DNA from: Synechococcus sp. RedBA-s
Lineage (GTDB): Bacteria > Cyanobacteriota > Cyanobacteriia > PCC-6307 > Cyanobiaceae
NCBI RefSeq assembly: GCF_024345495.1
Contig: NZ_JAGQBF010000007.1
Span: forward strand, 1 to 64,000
DNA: 64,000 nt
Reading direction: 5' to 3'
Positions 24,272 through 32,353 of the stretch are shown in pieces; position 1 is the stretch's first letter, and every line of letters begins with the position of its first letter. The position numbers and the translations under genes were made by a program. The notes below the pieces were generated by a model, which was not told the DNA's origin, did not search any database, and saw only the letters and a list, made by a program, of their open reading frames with translations.

Positions 24272-25166
24272 AGTCTGGGGTGGTGGCTCCGCGCAGGGCG
24301 TAATCGTTGCTATAGCTATCGGCCAGGCCGGTTTCGAGATCGAAGGCGGGCGACCAGGCCAGCTCCCTCTGCACCCTGTGGATGTCGGTGAGGAAGTGGG
24401 CCAGACGCAGGGGGAAGGCCTTGCGGGCTTTCTTATCGAGGCCAGAGGGATCGAAACTGCGGATCTCCACGGCCTCGGGCTCGACGCCGCAGGCCCTCGC
24501 CGCCGCGGCCACCAGGCCCCGAAAGGTAACGCCCTTGGCGCCACTGCAGTTGTAGATGCGGTTGGCCGCGGCCTCCACATCCAGGCAGCGGGCCATCGCT
24601 GTGGCCAGATCACTCACATGGCCCAGCTGGGTGATGGTGGTGCCATCGCCGGGCAGGGGCACCGGCTGGCCGTGGACGATCCGATCGAAGAACCAGCTCT
24701 CCACCGGGTTGTAGTTGCCAGGTCCGTAGATGTACGTGGGGCGGAAGCTGGTGAAGGGAATCGCCTGCTGGCGCAGCCAGGCCTCGGTGTCGAGCTTGCC
24801 GGCATGGCGGCTGGCGGGGTCGGTGGCTGCGTCCTCATCCAGGGGCCAGAGCTCGCTGTCGGCATAGACGCCGGCGGAGCTCACGTACACGAAGCGGTAG
24901 CTCGGAGCTCCCGTGCGCTCCAGCACCGCCTGGCTGTCGGCTCCACTGCGGCCGCTGGAGTCGATGATCACGTCGAAGTCGCGGCCCCGCAGCGGCTCCA
25001 GGGCGGAGGGGTCGCTGCGGTCGCCCGAGAGATGCTCCACGCCCTCGGGCAGGGGCTGGCGGCCGCGGGTGAAGAGGGTGAGCTCGTGCCCGGCGGCGAG
25101 CAGATGAGCCACCAGCGGCTTGCCGATGAAACGGGTTCCACCCATCACCAGGATCTGCACGGTCAT
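24240..25166 (-). CDS. NAD-dependent epimerase/dehydratase (CSP41-like)
   Basis: 308 residues, extended short-chain dehydrogenase fold. The nucleotide-binding glycine motif is VMGGTRFIGKPL; other features are FDVIIDSSG, VYVSSAGVYADS (the usual catalytic Ser area, with the YxxxK-type Lys not evident), and TYIYGPGNYNP. The sequence resembles the cyanobacterial/chloroplast CSP41 group, whose plastid members bind RNA stem-loops, rather than typical sugar epimerases. An atypical SDR with an RNA- or nucleotide-sugar-related role is the safe reading. Confidence 0.65.
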   Translation of the reverse strand: MTVQILVMGGTRFIGKPLVAHLLAAGHELTLFTRGRQPLPEGVEHLSGDRSDPSALEPLRGRDFDVIIDSSGRSGADSQAVLERTGAPSYRFVYVSSAGVYADSELWPLDEDAATDPASRHAGKLDTEAWLRQQAIPFTSFRPTYIYGPGNYNPVESWFFDRIVHGQPVPLPGDGTTITQLGHVSDLATAMARCLDVEAAANRIYNCSGAKGVTFRGLVAAAARACGVEPEAVEIRSFDPSGLDKKARKAFPLRLAHFLTDIHRVQRELAWSPAFDLETGLADSYSNDYALRGATTPDFSSDQALLAG

Positions 25167-25244
25167 TCAGCGGGGAGGGCGCCATTCAAGCGGCCGGGGC
25201 GGCTGCCACTGAAATGCTGTTTAGAAAAGATCGACCGTCAGACC

Positions 25245-25955
25245 ATGCCGCGCTGGACCGAGTTGCTGCGCTCCGTGAACAACCTCAAGCTGCTGGCGGC
25301 CATTGGCCGCAGCGGCGGCGATCTGCACTCGGTGGCCGATCTGGTCGACAACATGCTCAAGAGCCCCCAGATGGACGCCTGCGTGCGCCGCTTCCGCGCC
25401 GTGCCGGGGGGTGGCGAGATGATGGACCAGCGCTACCCGCCCCTGCAGCCGGACATCGAGCGCATGATCCAGATGCCAGTGGGCAGCCTTGGCCGCGGAT
25501 ACGCCCAGCTGATCCGCGAGCTCAACTACGACCCTGAATTCTTCCGGCCCCGCCCCATCGACACCGAGGCGCGCTGGCTGACCCAGCGGATCGCCACCAC
25601 CCACGACATCCACCACGTGGTGACGGGTTTCGGCACAGGCCCCGTGGGAGAGAACGGTGTGCTGATGATCACCGCCAACCAGATCGGCTTCCCTGCCTAC
25701 GTGCTGCTCAACAGCGCCGCCCAACTGAACAGTTTCCGCCAGCAGAGCCCGCATGGCGCTGTTCAGCTCGATTTCGAGCAGCTCAGCGCCGCCCTGGCCC
25801 AGGCAATGGCCATCGCACGCGCGGCCTCCTGCCTGGCGGCGGTGCGCTGGGAGGAGGGCTGGGAGCGGCCGGTTCAAAGCTGGCGCGAGGAGCTGGGAAT
25901 CCGCGAGCCTGCCGATCTCGAATCCTATGGGCTGGGCACAACCGTGCAGGTGTAG
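25245..25955 (+). CDS. Coq4-family protein
   Basis: 236 residues. The zinc-ligand motif of Coq4, HDxxH followed 11 residues later by E, is complete (HDIHHVVTGFGTGPVGE at about residue 120). Other features: LVDNMLKSPQMD, DPEFFRPRPIDTEARWL. In mitochondria Coq4 organises ubiquinone synthesis and has been linked to removal of the C1 carboxyl of the quinone ring. Cyanobacteria make plastoquinone, not ubiquinone, so the substrate here is open. The frame is open for 870 nt upstream, but that is antisense to the epimerase gene; the ATG at 25245 fits the family start. Confidence 0.75.
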   Translation: MPRWTELLRSVNNLKLLAAIGRSGGDLHSVADLVDNMLKSPQMDACVRRFRAVPGGGEMMDQRYPPLQPDIERMIQMPVGSLGRGYAQLIRELNYDPEFFRPRPIDTEARWLTQRIATTHDIHHVVTGFGTGPVGENGVLMITANQIGFPAYVLLNSAAQLNSFRQQSPHGAVQLDFEQLSAALAQAMAIARAASCLAAVRWEEGWERPVQSWREELGIREPADLESYGLGTTVQV

Positions 25956-25977
25956 GGACAGAGATCACCCCTTGCTC

Positions 25978-26199
25978 TCAACGGCCAAACCGCCAATCCC
26001 CACAACAATCGCTCCGCTGGGTTGCGGGGTGTCTATAGGCCCACCTCGTGATGTTGTCGTGACGCTCAGCCTCGTCGAGAGCAACCTTTTCTGAAGGGGG
26101 ATAGCGGCGGCAACTACCCAGGGGTGGGGGAGAACTGGAGTTCCCATGCCAGCTCTTCCAGAAGCGGCAGTTTCCACAGCACTGATTTTCTCGCCTCAC
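25978..26199 (-). CDS. Small Cys-rich (zinc-binding-like) protein
   Basis: 73 residues with paired Cys in a C-x2-C ... C ... C-C arrangement: NQCCGNCRFWKSW near the start, LGSCRRYPP in the middle and RSDCCGDWRF at the end. This pattern (CxxCRFW...CRRYPP...WCGEW) occurs in many short bacterial and phage proteins and suggests one metal site. Function unknown. It is convergent with the Coq4-like gene and is the downstream member of a run of small minus-strand genes. Confidence 0.6.
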   Translation of the reverse strand: MRRENQCCGNCRFWKSWHGNSSSPPPLGSCRRYPPSEKVALDEAERHDNITRWAYRHPATQRSDCCGDWRFGR

Positions 26200-26292
26200 G
26201 ACATACCTTCCCTTGCCGGATTCAGAGCAGCAGTCCAGGAGAGCAGGAGGGCAGGAGACCAGGCCCGCTTTCAGTCCTTAATACCTGACGAC

Positions 26293-26439
26293 TCAGAGTC
26301 CGACCATGACCCCACGAATCGAGTCCATCAATCCGAAAATGTGGAGAAGCAAGACGACTACGGCAACCACGAGTGCAACGGTAAATAAAATGAGATCCGT
26401 CAGGAAACCCTCAGTTTTTGATGAAAGGGAAAGAGCCAA
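26293..26439 (-). CDS. Possible 48-aa single-pass membrane protein
   Basis: A short frame from a TTG giving a polar N-terminus (ALSLSSKTEGF), one strongly hydrophobic helix (LTDLILFTVALVVAVVVLLLHIFGL) and a short tail. No clear ribosome-binding site, so the start is uncertain. It lies in a run of small stress-type genes on the same strand, which supports it. No family name known to me. Confidence 0.4.
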   Translation of the reverse strand: MALSLSSKTEGFLTDLILFTVALVVAVVVLLLHIFGLMDSIRGVMVGL

Positions 26440-26627
26440 ACTACCAACGATCTGCAGCTAGCCGTTAAGCGATCCATTGGCCTGTTCTGCCACTCCATAC
26501 CGTCCTTCCTAGGGCCATCAAAAGAAAGGTCACCCAAAGGTATTCATGCGAACAAGCAATCAAAGGCCAGGAATCGCCTTGACACGGGAATCTGCTGTCA
26601 TGGCCAACTCCATTCGCCCCCCATCGA

Positions 26628-26777
26628 TCAGATTCCCCTATTCCCACTGAGAAAACGAAAGATGATAATGATTACAGCAATCACCAGTAATAAGTGAATC
26701 AATCCTCCCAAGGACGTGGAGGCAACCAAGCCAGCCAACCATAGAACGACCAGCACGACAACGATCGTTTCCAGCAT
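26628..26777 (-). CDS. lmo0937-family small membrane protein
   Basis: 49 residues: LETIVVVLVVLWLAGLV, a short polar turn, then GGLIHLLLVIAVIIIIFRFL and a basic end (SGNRGI). Two membrane helices joined by a Ser/Thr/Gly turn, ending with the RFLxG motif, are the mark of the lmo0937 (DUF5670) family, found widely and often stress-induced. It is co-directional with the CsbD-like gene about 95 nt upstream, a common pairing of general-stress genes. Confidence 0.7.
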   Translation of the reverse strand: MLETIVVVLVVLWLAGLVASTSLGGLIHLLLVIAVIIIIFRFLSGNRGI

Positions 26778-26872
26778 GATGATTTTCCGAGTGATGATGT
26801 ATAGCGAGGGTCATGGACGCATCCCACCAGGATGGCGGACCCACTCCGGCCTGGATGCCGTCCAAGAATCGA

Positions 26873-27253
26873 TCAGCTGAGATTGTCGGCAAGTCGTTCC
26901 GCCGCATCAGCGACAGTCTTCGCTCCTGACCTAGCCTCCGCCTTCAGGTCTACTGCCACATTCATGGCTGATCCCTGCACCTGCTTTGCCTTGCCCTGAA
27001 TCTGGTGTCCGGTATCACCAGTCAGTTCGCCATAGGCGGATTCAAGACGGCCTTCCGTTTCTTTTGCTTGTGCATCTAATCGATTGGGCATGGTACTCAG
27101 TGCGATTGGACTGAAGGAACAAAGATCTGCTGATGCTGCCATGACTGACCATGGTGGGATCACTGAGCAGACGTTCAGCGCTGCTGCAAAAGCGACGACG
27201 AGAGTCCTGACCAGGTGAGCCCAAGGGGACATCCCGAGGCTGTTCCAACCCAA
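26873..27253 (-). CDS. CsbD-like stress protein with N-terminal export signal
   Basis: 126 residues. The N-terminus carries a hydrophobic segment (LVRTLVVAFAAALNVCSV) like a signal peptide. Residues ~57-100 form the CsbD pattern: NRLDAQAKETEGRLESAYGE, LTGDTGHQIQGKAKQVQGSA. A helical Ala/Asp-rich end follows. CsbD proteins are general-stress proteins of unclear biochemical role, usually cytoplasmic; an exported variant is typical of cyanobacteria as far as I recall. ATGs at 27232 and 27091 are alternative starts. Confidence 0.65.
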   Translation of the reverse strand: MGWNSLGMSPWAHLVRTLVVAFAAALNVCSVIPPWSVMAASADLCSFSPIALSTMPNRLDAQAKETEGRLESAYGELTGDTGHQIQGKAKQVQGSAMNVAVDLKAEARSGAKTVADAAERLADNLS

Positions 27254-27453
27254 GGTCTAAACATGCCGCCGGGCTGCAACCGCATCACCGTCCTCTCCTC
27301 CTCGACTCCACCGCTCGCAACGGCTCAAAGTCCAGGCACAGCAAGACGCCTGGGTCGATAATCGATTTATTGCACGCCTGACTGCACGTGACAAAAAAAC
27401 CGGGAACTGGCAGGGCTACTGGCCCGATGGCCGGCTATCGCCATCGCTGACGG
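27254..27453. other. Intergenic stretch with a possible coding remnant
   Basis: The plus strand from about 27310 into the next gene holds a frame reading NRFIARLTARDKKTGNWQGY then WPDGRLSPSLTDD, ending with a TAA at about 27483. It is protein-like but has no ATG, GTG or TTG start, and it overlaps the transglutaminase start in another frame. It may be a remnant. Confidence 0.2.
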
Positions 27454-28323
27454 ATGACCGAGCCAGCAGGATGGCAAAAACCTAAGACTGAACTAAAATC
27501 ACAGGATCAATACAGATTCCAGCTCAACAGCAAGGATATGCGTCTCAATGCAGGCTGCCAACTTCTCTTTGAGGCATCCGCTCCTTCTTCGCTGATCGTG
27601 ATGCTGCGACCACGCAGTGGACCTGGACAAAGGGTTGTACGAGAGACGAATGAAGTCAGGCCGGATTCTGTCGCCACAGATTTCGTTGACATCAATGGCA
27701 ATCTCTGCCAGCGGCTTCTGATCGCTCCAGGCTGCTTTCAAGTCGAAAATACAGTCACAGTCGAAACCGCTGATCGAATTGATATCGCGCCAGGAGCCGC
27801 TTTTGTTCCTGTGCACGAGCTGCCTGAATACGCTCTGCCGTTTCTGTTGCCAAGCCGTTACTGTCAGTCCGATTTACTGAGTGACTTGGCACGTACGATT
27901 GTTGAAGGCCATGAGTTTGCCTATGACCAGGTCGAAGCAATAAGCAGCTGGATTCATGCCAATGTTGAGTATCGCTATGGCACAAGCAACGCCTCAACAT
28001 CTGCGCTTGATACCGTCAGCACACGAGTCGGCGTCTGTCGTGACTTTGTCCATCTAGGCATTGCTTTGTGCCGCAGCCTCAGCATTTCTGCTCGCATGGT
28101 GGTGGGCTATCTTTACAAGCTTGAGCCCATGGATCTCCACGCCTGGCTTGAAGTCTTCGTCGGAGGTCGCTGGTATATTTTTGATCCCACTCAGACCCTG
28201 CCAAAGGGAAATCGGATCGCGATTGCCTATGGCAAGGATGCAGCCGATGTTGCCCTGGCCAACGAGTTTGGACCTGTCAACCTGACTGGGATGAAGGTAT
28301 GGGTTGAAGCTGCACAACAATGA
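27454..28323 (+). CDS. Transglutaminase-like cysteine protease-fold protein
   Basis: 289 residues. An N-terminal beta-domain (RLNAGCQLLFEASAPSSLIVML) is followed by the transglutaminase core with the Cys-His-Asp triad: TRVGVCRDFVHLGIALCRSL (Cys), PMDLHAWLEVFVGG (His) and WYIFDPTQTLP (Asp). Bacterial members are usually peptidases or amidases rather than cross-linkers. No signal peptide. Its base composition is lower in GC than the core genes around it, suggesting recent arrival. An alternative start is the ATG at 27538. Confidence 0.75.
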   Translation: MTEPAGWQKPKTELKSQDQYRFQLNSKDMRLNAGCQLLFEASAPSSLIVMLRPRSGPGQRVVRETNEVRPDSVATDFVDINGNLCQRLLIAPGCFQVENTVTVETADRIDIAPGAAFVPVHELPEYALPFLLPSRYCQSDLLSDLARTIVEGHEFAYDQVEAISSWIHANVEYRYGTSNASTSALDTVSTRVGVCRDFVHLGIALCRSLSISARMVVGYLYKLEPMDLHAWLEVFVGGRWYIFDPTQTLPKGNRIAIAYGKDAADVALANEFGPVNLTGMKVWVEAAQQ

Positions 28324-28339
28324 GCTGCACAACAATGAG
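28310..28339. repeat. Tandem 15-bp duplication at the transglutaminase stop
   Basis: CTGCACAACAATGAG occurs twice back to back. The first copy contains the stop codon of the transglutaminase gene and the second follows directly, so an in-frame stop is repeated. It looks like a recent slippage event. Confidence 0.8.
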
Positions 28340-28564
28340 ACGATGCGTTGCCATGCTGATCTCCATACCCAGCACCAACACCGAAGCCATCAGCCGCCGA
28401 CTGAGGCTCTGAATCAGATGAAAGCAGGCTACTGGCTACGGCTTGAGCGAGGAAGCGAGAGCGTCGTAAGAGCCATCAGCATCACCGGCAACTCCTGGCA
28501 AGCCACCAGGAATGGACGCCACCCAGCGAGGATGTGCGATGACCACGGCTCCAACCGCCCCGCC

Positions 28565-29326
28565 ATGCAGATCATCCCCGCCATCGACCTTCTCGACGGC
28601 CACTGCGTGCGCCTGCACCAAGGCGATTACGACCAGGTCACCCGCTTCAGCGACGATCCGGTGGCCCAGGCCCTCTCCTGGCAGGAGCAGGGGGCCGAAC
28701 GACTGCACCTGGTCGACCTCGACGGGGCCCGCAGCGGGCTGCCCGTCAACGATGCCGTAGTGCGCGCCATCACCGCCGCCCTCACGATCCCCGTGCAGCT
28801 CGGGGGCGGCGTGCGCACCGCGGAGCGGGCCGACGACCTGCTGGCCTGCGGCCTCAATCGCGTCATCCTCGGCACCGTGGCGATCGAGCAGCCAGAGCTG
28901 GTGCGGCAGCTGGCGGCCCGCCATCCCGGCCGCATCGTCGTGGGCATCGATGCCCGCAACGGCCTGGTGGCCACCCGCGGCTGGATTGAGGACAGCCGCA
29001 CCGTGGCCACCGAGCTGGCCGCCAGCTTCGAGGGCAGCGGCGTGGCGGCGATCATCAGCACCGACATCGCCACCGACGGCACCCTGGCCGGGCCCAACCT
29101 GGAGGCCCTGCGGGGCATGGCCGAAGCCACTTCCCTCCCAGTGATCGCCTCCGGAGGCGTGGGCTCGGTCACCGACCTGCTGGCCCTGCTCAGCCTGGCT
29201 CCGCTGGGGGTGGAGGGAGTGATCGTGGGCCGTGCTCTCTACGATGGCAGTGTCGATCTTGGCGAAGCTCTGCAGGCGGTGGGATCCGCGCGACTGCAGG
29301 ACCCCATCGATGCCTCGCTCTGCTGA
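28565..29326 (+). CDS. hisA: Phosphoribosylformimino-AICAR ribotide isomerase
   Basis: 253 residues, a standard HisA length. The half-barrel phosphate-binding motifs are clear: MQIIPAIDLLDGHCVRLHQG with the catalytic Asp, LHLVDLDGA, VQLGGGVRT, GIDARNGLVATRGW, then IISTDIATDGTLAGPN with the second catalytic Asp, and VIASGGVGS. It catalyses the Amadori isomerisation in histidine synthesis. The frame is open upstream, but MQIIPAID is the family start. No other his genes are nearby, as usual in cyanobacteria. GC-rich, unlike the gene before it. Confidence 0.95.
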   Translation: MQIIPAIDLLDGHCVRLHQGDYDQVTRFSDDPVAQALSWQEQGAERLHLVDLDGARSGLPVNDAVVRAITAALTIPVQLGGGVRTAERADDLLACGLNRVILGTVAIEQPELVRQLAARHPGRIVVGIDARNGLVATRGWIEDSRTVATELAASFEGSGVAAIISTDIATDGTLAGPNLEALRGMAEATSLPVIASGGVGSVTDLLALLSLAPLGVEGVIVGRALYDGSVDLGEALQAVGSARLQDPIDASLC

Positions 29327-29412
29327 TCGAAAGGAGCTCACCCCTGCATGGAGCCAGATGCTCGATCCCGGCCTTTAACATAAGGAAGATTCCTGATCTG
29401 GCCAGCGTCAAC

Positions 29413-29943
29413 GTGTCCGTCGCCGTCACCACCACAGCCGTGCCGGTGAGTTCCGGAGAAACCCCATCACTCGGCGGAGAGTCGGCTGGGGCTGCCGGCG
29501 AGAGCGCTCAGCTGGATTCGTCCCCAGCTGACCTGCGCGCCACGGTGGCCCAGGCGTTCCGGCGCTGCCGTGATCTGGGCATGCGCCTGAGCCGCCAGCG
29601 GCGGATGGTGCTGGAGCTGCTCTGGAGTGATCGCCGTCACCTCAGTGCCCGCGACATCTTCGAGCGCCTCAATGTCCAGGGCCGCAACATCGGCCACACC
29701 TCCGTCTATCAGAACCTCGAAGCCCTGCAATCAGCCGGTGTGATCGAGTGCCTCGATCGCGCCAGCGGGCGGCTCTACGGCTACCGCAGTGATCCCCACA
29801 GTCACCTCACCTGCCTGCAAAGCGGCGAGATCGAGGACCTCGACGTGGTCTTACCCCAGGAGCTGGTGCAGCAGATCGAGGATCTCACCGGTTACAGCAT
29901 CGAGTCGTACACCCTCCAGCTCTACGGCCGCCGCCGGCCCTGA
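29413..29943 (+). CDS. Fur-family transcriptional regulator lacking CxxC sites
   Basis: 176 residues, GTG start. A Ser/Gly/Ala-rich N-terminal extension of about 45 residues precedes the winged helix (MRLSRQRRMVLELLWSDRRH, LSARDIFERLNVQG, IGHTSVYQNLEALQSAGVI) and the dimerisation domain. In typical Fur/PerR/Zur the next stretch is HxHxxCxxC; here it reads HSHLTCLQSGEIEDLD, so the second Cys is Ser, and there is no C-terminal CxxC. The structural zinc site is therefore absent. It probably acts as a metal- or peroxide-responsive repressor; which subgroup cannot be decided. Confidence 0.75.
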   Translation: MSVAVTTTAVPVSSGETPSLGGESAGAAGESAQLDSSPADLRATVAQAFRRCRDLGMRLSRQRRMVLELLWSDRRHLSARDIFERLNVQGRNIGHTSVYQNLEALQSAGVIECLDRASGRLYGYRSDPHSHLTCLQSGEIEDLDVVLPQELVQQIEDLTGYSIESYTLQLYGRRRP

Positions 29944-30009
29944 TCCGATCTCGGCCCTGGAGTTTCTCGCGCGCGCTCGTTACCTTGAGCCCATGTACCG
30001 AACCGGCGC

Positions 30010-31704
30010 GTGACTGAGCCTGCGGCCGCCACTGGGGCTGCCGGGACCCCCAGGTCCCAGGTGCTGCTGCTGGCCCAGCCCCTGCTGCGTCAGGGACTGA
30101 GCAGCTTGCTCGCGGAGGCGAGCCCCCCCTGCCGGGTGGCGGGCAAATCTTCTGAGCTTGAAGGCGCTCCGCAGTTGGTGATCTGGAGCCTGGAGGCCCC
30201 GATCCATCCCGGCAACCTGCTGCTGGAGCTGGAGCGGCTAGAGCAGCGCTGGCTGCCGGCGCCCCTGCTCCTGCTGATTCCCGCCCGGCCCGGCTGCAGC
30301 AGCGAGTGGCTGCTGCAGCTTCCAGCCGCGGGACTGCTGCAGGAGCCCGAGCCAGAAGCCTTGCTGGAGGCCGTGGCCACCCTGCTTCAGGGGGGTCGGG
30401 TGGTGGCTCTGAACGGGGAAGGCAGCTCCGGCGTAACTGACAACTCGGGTGGCGTCTGGGAAGCTGGAACGATGGGGCTCGGCCAGTGGCTGCTGATCAG
30501 CGGCCTGCAGCAGATCGATCATGAGCTGGAACTCGGCCGCCGGCTGCTGGATCCTCCCCCCGCCAACCTGCTGCTGCAGCTGATCCTGGAAGGCCGGCAG
30601 CGGGAACTGTGCTCCGCTCGGACCATGCTGATCTGGCTCTGGGGGCCGGCGTCGATGGCCTGGGGGGCCACAGGACTGCCCCCGGAGCCGAAAAGCCCTG
30701 CGCATGAACCCCGCCCCCCCAGCGGCGGCAGCACCGCCATCACCCTGCGGCAGCGCACCGCCGTGGCGGTGTGGGAGGCGATCCACCAACGCCTGAGCCA
30801 GGCCAGCCAGGGGCCGCTGCTGCGCCAGGACAGCGCCGAGCTATTCGCCCTTGAGGGCCTGAGCCAGGAGCGGCGGCGGGACCTGTTCCTGGCCCTGCTG
30901 AGCCAGCTGGATCTGCTGTTGCTGCAGCTGCGCCAGGAGCGCCTGCGCGGCGACGACCTGCAGGGCCGCTGGCTGAACCTGCAGCCGGAACTGCGCCGCC
31001 AGGCCCTGCGCCAGATGGCCGGCCCCTACGTGCAATTGCCCCAGCAGGGGGCCCTGCTGCCTGTGGCCGACACCCTCACTAACCAGGGCAGCTTCGATCT
31101 CGACGACCCGGAACTGCCCCCCAGCCAGCCGATGCTGGCGGCCCTGCTCACGGCCCAGCCGCTGCTGGTGGACGGTCGCCTGCTGGCCCCCGACGAACCC
31201 CAGGCTCTGCTCTACCTCGAGGCCCTGGTGAGCAACTGGGTGATCCGCAGCGCCGAGCGCATCAGCGCCGATGTGCTGGCCAGTTGCGGCGACTGGCCGG
31301 AGCTGCGCCGCTACCTGCTGGTGAAGGAGCTGATCGCCACCCGCAGCCTGGAGCGCCTGCGCAACCAGCTCAATGCTCAGCAGCGCTGGAGCGAGTGGTT
31401 CGAGAAGCCGATCCAGCTCTACGAGAGCCAGCGGCGGCTCTACCGCCTCGAAGAGGGGGGAACGATCTGCCCGCTGCTGCTCACCGAACCCCGCGACGAG
31501 GAATTGCGCCAGCTGGGTTGGCTGCAGCAGAGCGTCACCCTGGCGCTGGAGGCCCGCGACGCCCTGGCACCGCAGCTGCGGGCCCTGCTGCAGCGCGTCG
31601 GTGATCTGATCGTGGTGGTGCTCACCCAGGTAATCGGTCGTGCCATCGGCCTGGTGGGTCGCGGGATCCTCCAGGGGCTCGGGCGAGGCATCAGCAGGCC
31701 CTGA
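30010..31704 (+). CDS. DUF3685-type protein (Ycf55-like)
   Basis: 564 residues, GTG start. The N-terminal ~120 residues look like a degenerate response-regulator receiver (VLLLAQPLLRQGLSSLLAEA, LVIWSLEA, LLLLIPARPG), and the large helical rest is the DUF3685 region (LFLALLSQLDLLLLQLRQER, VSNWVIRSAERISADVLASC, LRRYLLVKELIATRSLERL, WSEWFEKPIQLYESQRRLY). The family is confined to cyanobacteria and plastids (Ycf55) and has no proven biochemical function. The C-terminus (VGDLIVVVLTQVIGRAIGLVG) is hydrophobic and may contact the membrane. Confidence 0.75.
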   Translation: MTEPAAATGAAGTPRSQVLLLAQPLLRQGLSSLLAEASPPCRVAGKSSELEGAPQLVIWSLEAPIHPGNLLLELERLEQRWLPAPLLLLIPARPGCSSEWLLQLPAAGLLQEPEPEALLEAVATLLQGGRVVALNGEGSSGVTDNSGGVWEAGTMGLGQWLLISGLQQIDHELELGRRLLDPPPANLLLQLILEGRQRELCSARTMLIWLWGPASMAWGATGLPPEPKSPAHEPRPPSGGSTAITLRQRTAVAVWEAIHQRLSQASQGPLLRQDSAELFALEGLSQERRRDLFLALLSQLDLLLLQLRQERLRGDDLQGRWLNLQPELRRQALRQMAGPYVQLPQQGALLPVADTLTNQGSFDLDDPELPPSQPMLAALLTAQPLLVDGRLLAPDEPQALLYLEALVSNWVIRSAERISADVLASCGDWPELRRYLLVKELIATRSLERLRNQLNAQQRWSEWFEKPIQLYESQRRLYRLEEGGTICPLLLTEPRDEELRQLGWLQQSVTLALEARDALAPQLRALLQRVGDLIVVVLTQVIGRAIGLVGRGILQGLGRGISRP

Positions 31705-31738
31705 GGGTCACAATGGCCCCAGCCCATCTGGTGTTCGG

Positions 31739-32353
31739 TTGCGCCTCCCTGCCCGCCTCGGCTTCCAAGCTGCCCGCTTCGGCTGCCAAGCCGCTCCCCT
31801 CTCGGCCCTCAGGGCCGGTCTGCTCAGTCTGATCCTTGGCGCCTGGCTGCTGCTGGCCCCGGCGTCTCCAGCGGCGGCGGCCCTCACCACCAACAGCTAC
31901 GACGGCAACATCTACTCGCTCTATGCCGGCAACGGCTCGCTGGTGCCGCCCCGCAGCAGCCTCGCCGAGGCCCTGGCTGACCACCGGCCCGTGGTGCTGA
32001 TCTTCTATCTCGATGACAGCGCCGACAGCAAGCAGTTCGCCCCCGTGGTCTCGGAGCTGCAGCGGCTGTGGGGATCGAGGGTCGAGATCATTCCGCTCAC
32101 CACCGATCAGCTCCAGAACCGGTCCGAGGAGGGCAGCAACGACCCCGCCCACTACTGGAAGGGTCTGATCCCCCAGGTGGTGGTGCTCGATCCCGCCGGC
32201 CGCGTGGTGTTCGACGGCAAGGGGCAGGTGAGCACAGAATCCATCAGCGAAGCCCTGAACAAGGCCACCGGACTCAATCCCGCCGGCAGCGCCAACACCA
32301 GTGCCACCCGCAGCTTCAATGAGCTGAACAGCGAAGTGGTGCCCGCAGGCTGA
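31739..32353 (+). CDS. Exported thioredoxin-fold protein, thylakoid PSI-accumulation-factor-like
   Basis: About 204 residues from a TTG at 31739. A basic N-terminus and hydrophobic stretch ([22 protein letters not shown]) form a signal or anchor. The mature part is thioredoxin-like ([52 protein letters not shown] with the cis-Pro) but has no CxxC, so it is not a disulfide oxidoreductase. It resembles the cyanobacterial family reported as a thylakoid factor for photosystem I accumulation; I assign this from memory with moderate certainty. The start is uncertain. Its stop shares a base with the fumC start (TGATG). Confidence 0.6.
   Translation: MRLPARLGFQAARFGCQAAPLSALRAGLLSLILGAWLLLAPASPAAAALTTNSYDGNIYSLYAGNGSLVPPRSSLAEALADHRPVVLIFYLDDSADSKQFAPVVSELQRLWGSRVEIIPLTTDQLQNRSEEGSNDPAHYWKGLIPQVVVLDPAGRVVFDGKGQVSTESISEALNKATGLNPAGSANTSATRSFNELNSEVVPAG

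Noticed and set aside
24378-25244. Long plus-strand frame running into the Coq4-like gene
   Set aside because: It is antisense to the epimerase gene; the Gly/His/Arg-rich translation is typical of a shadow, and the Coq4 family start is at 25245.
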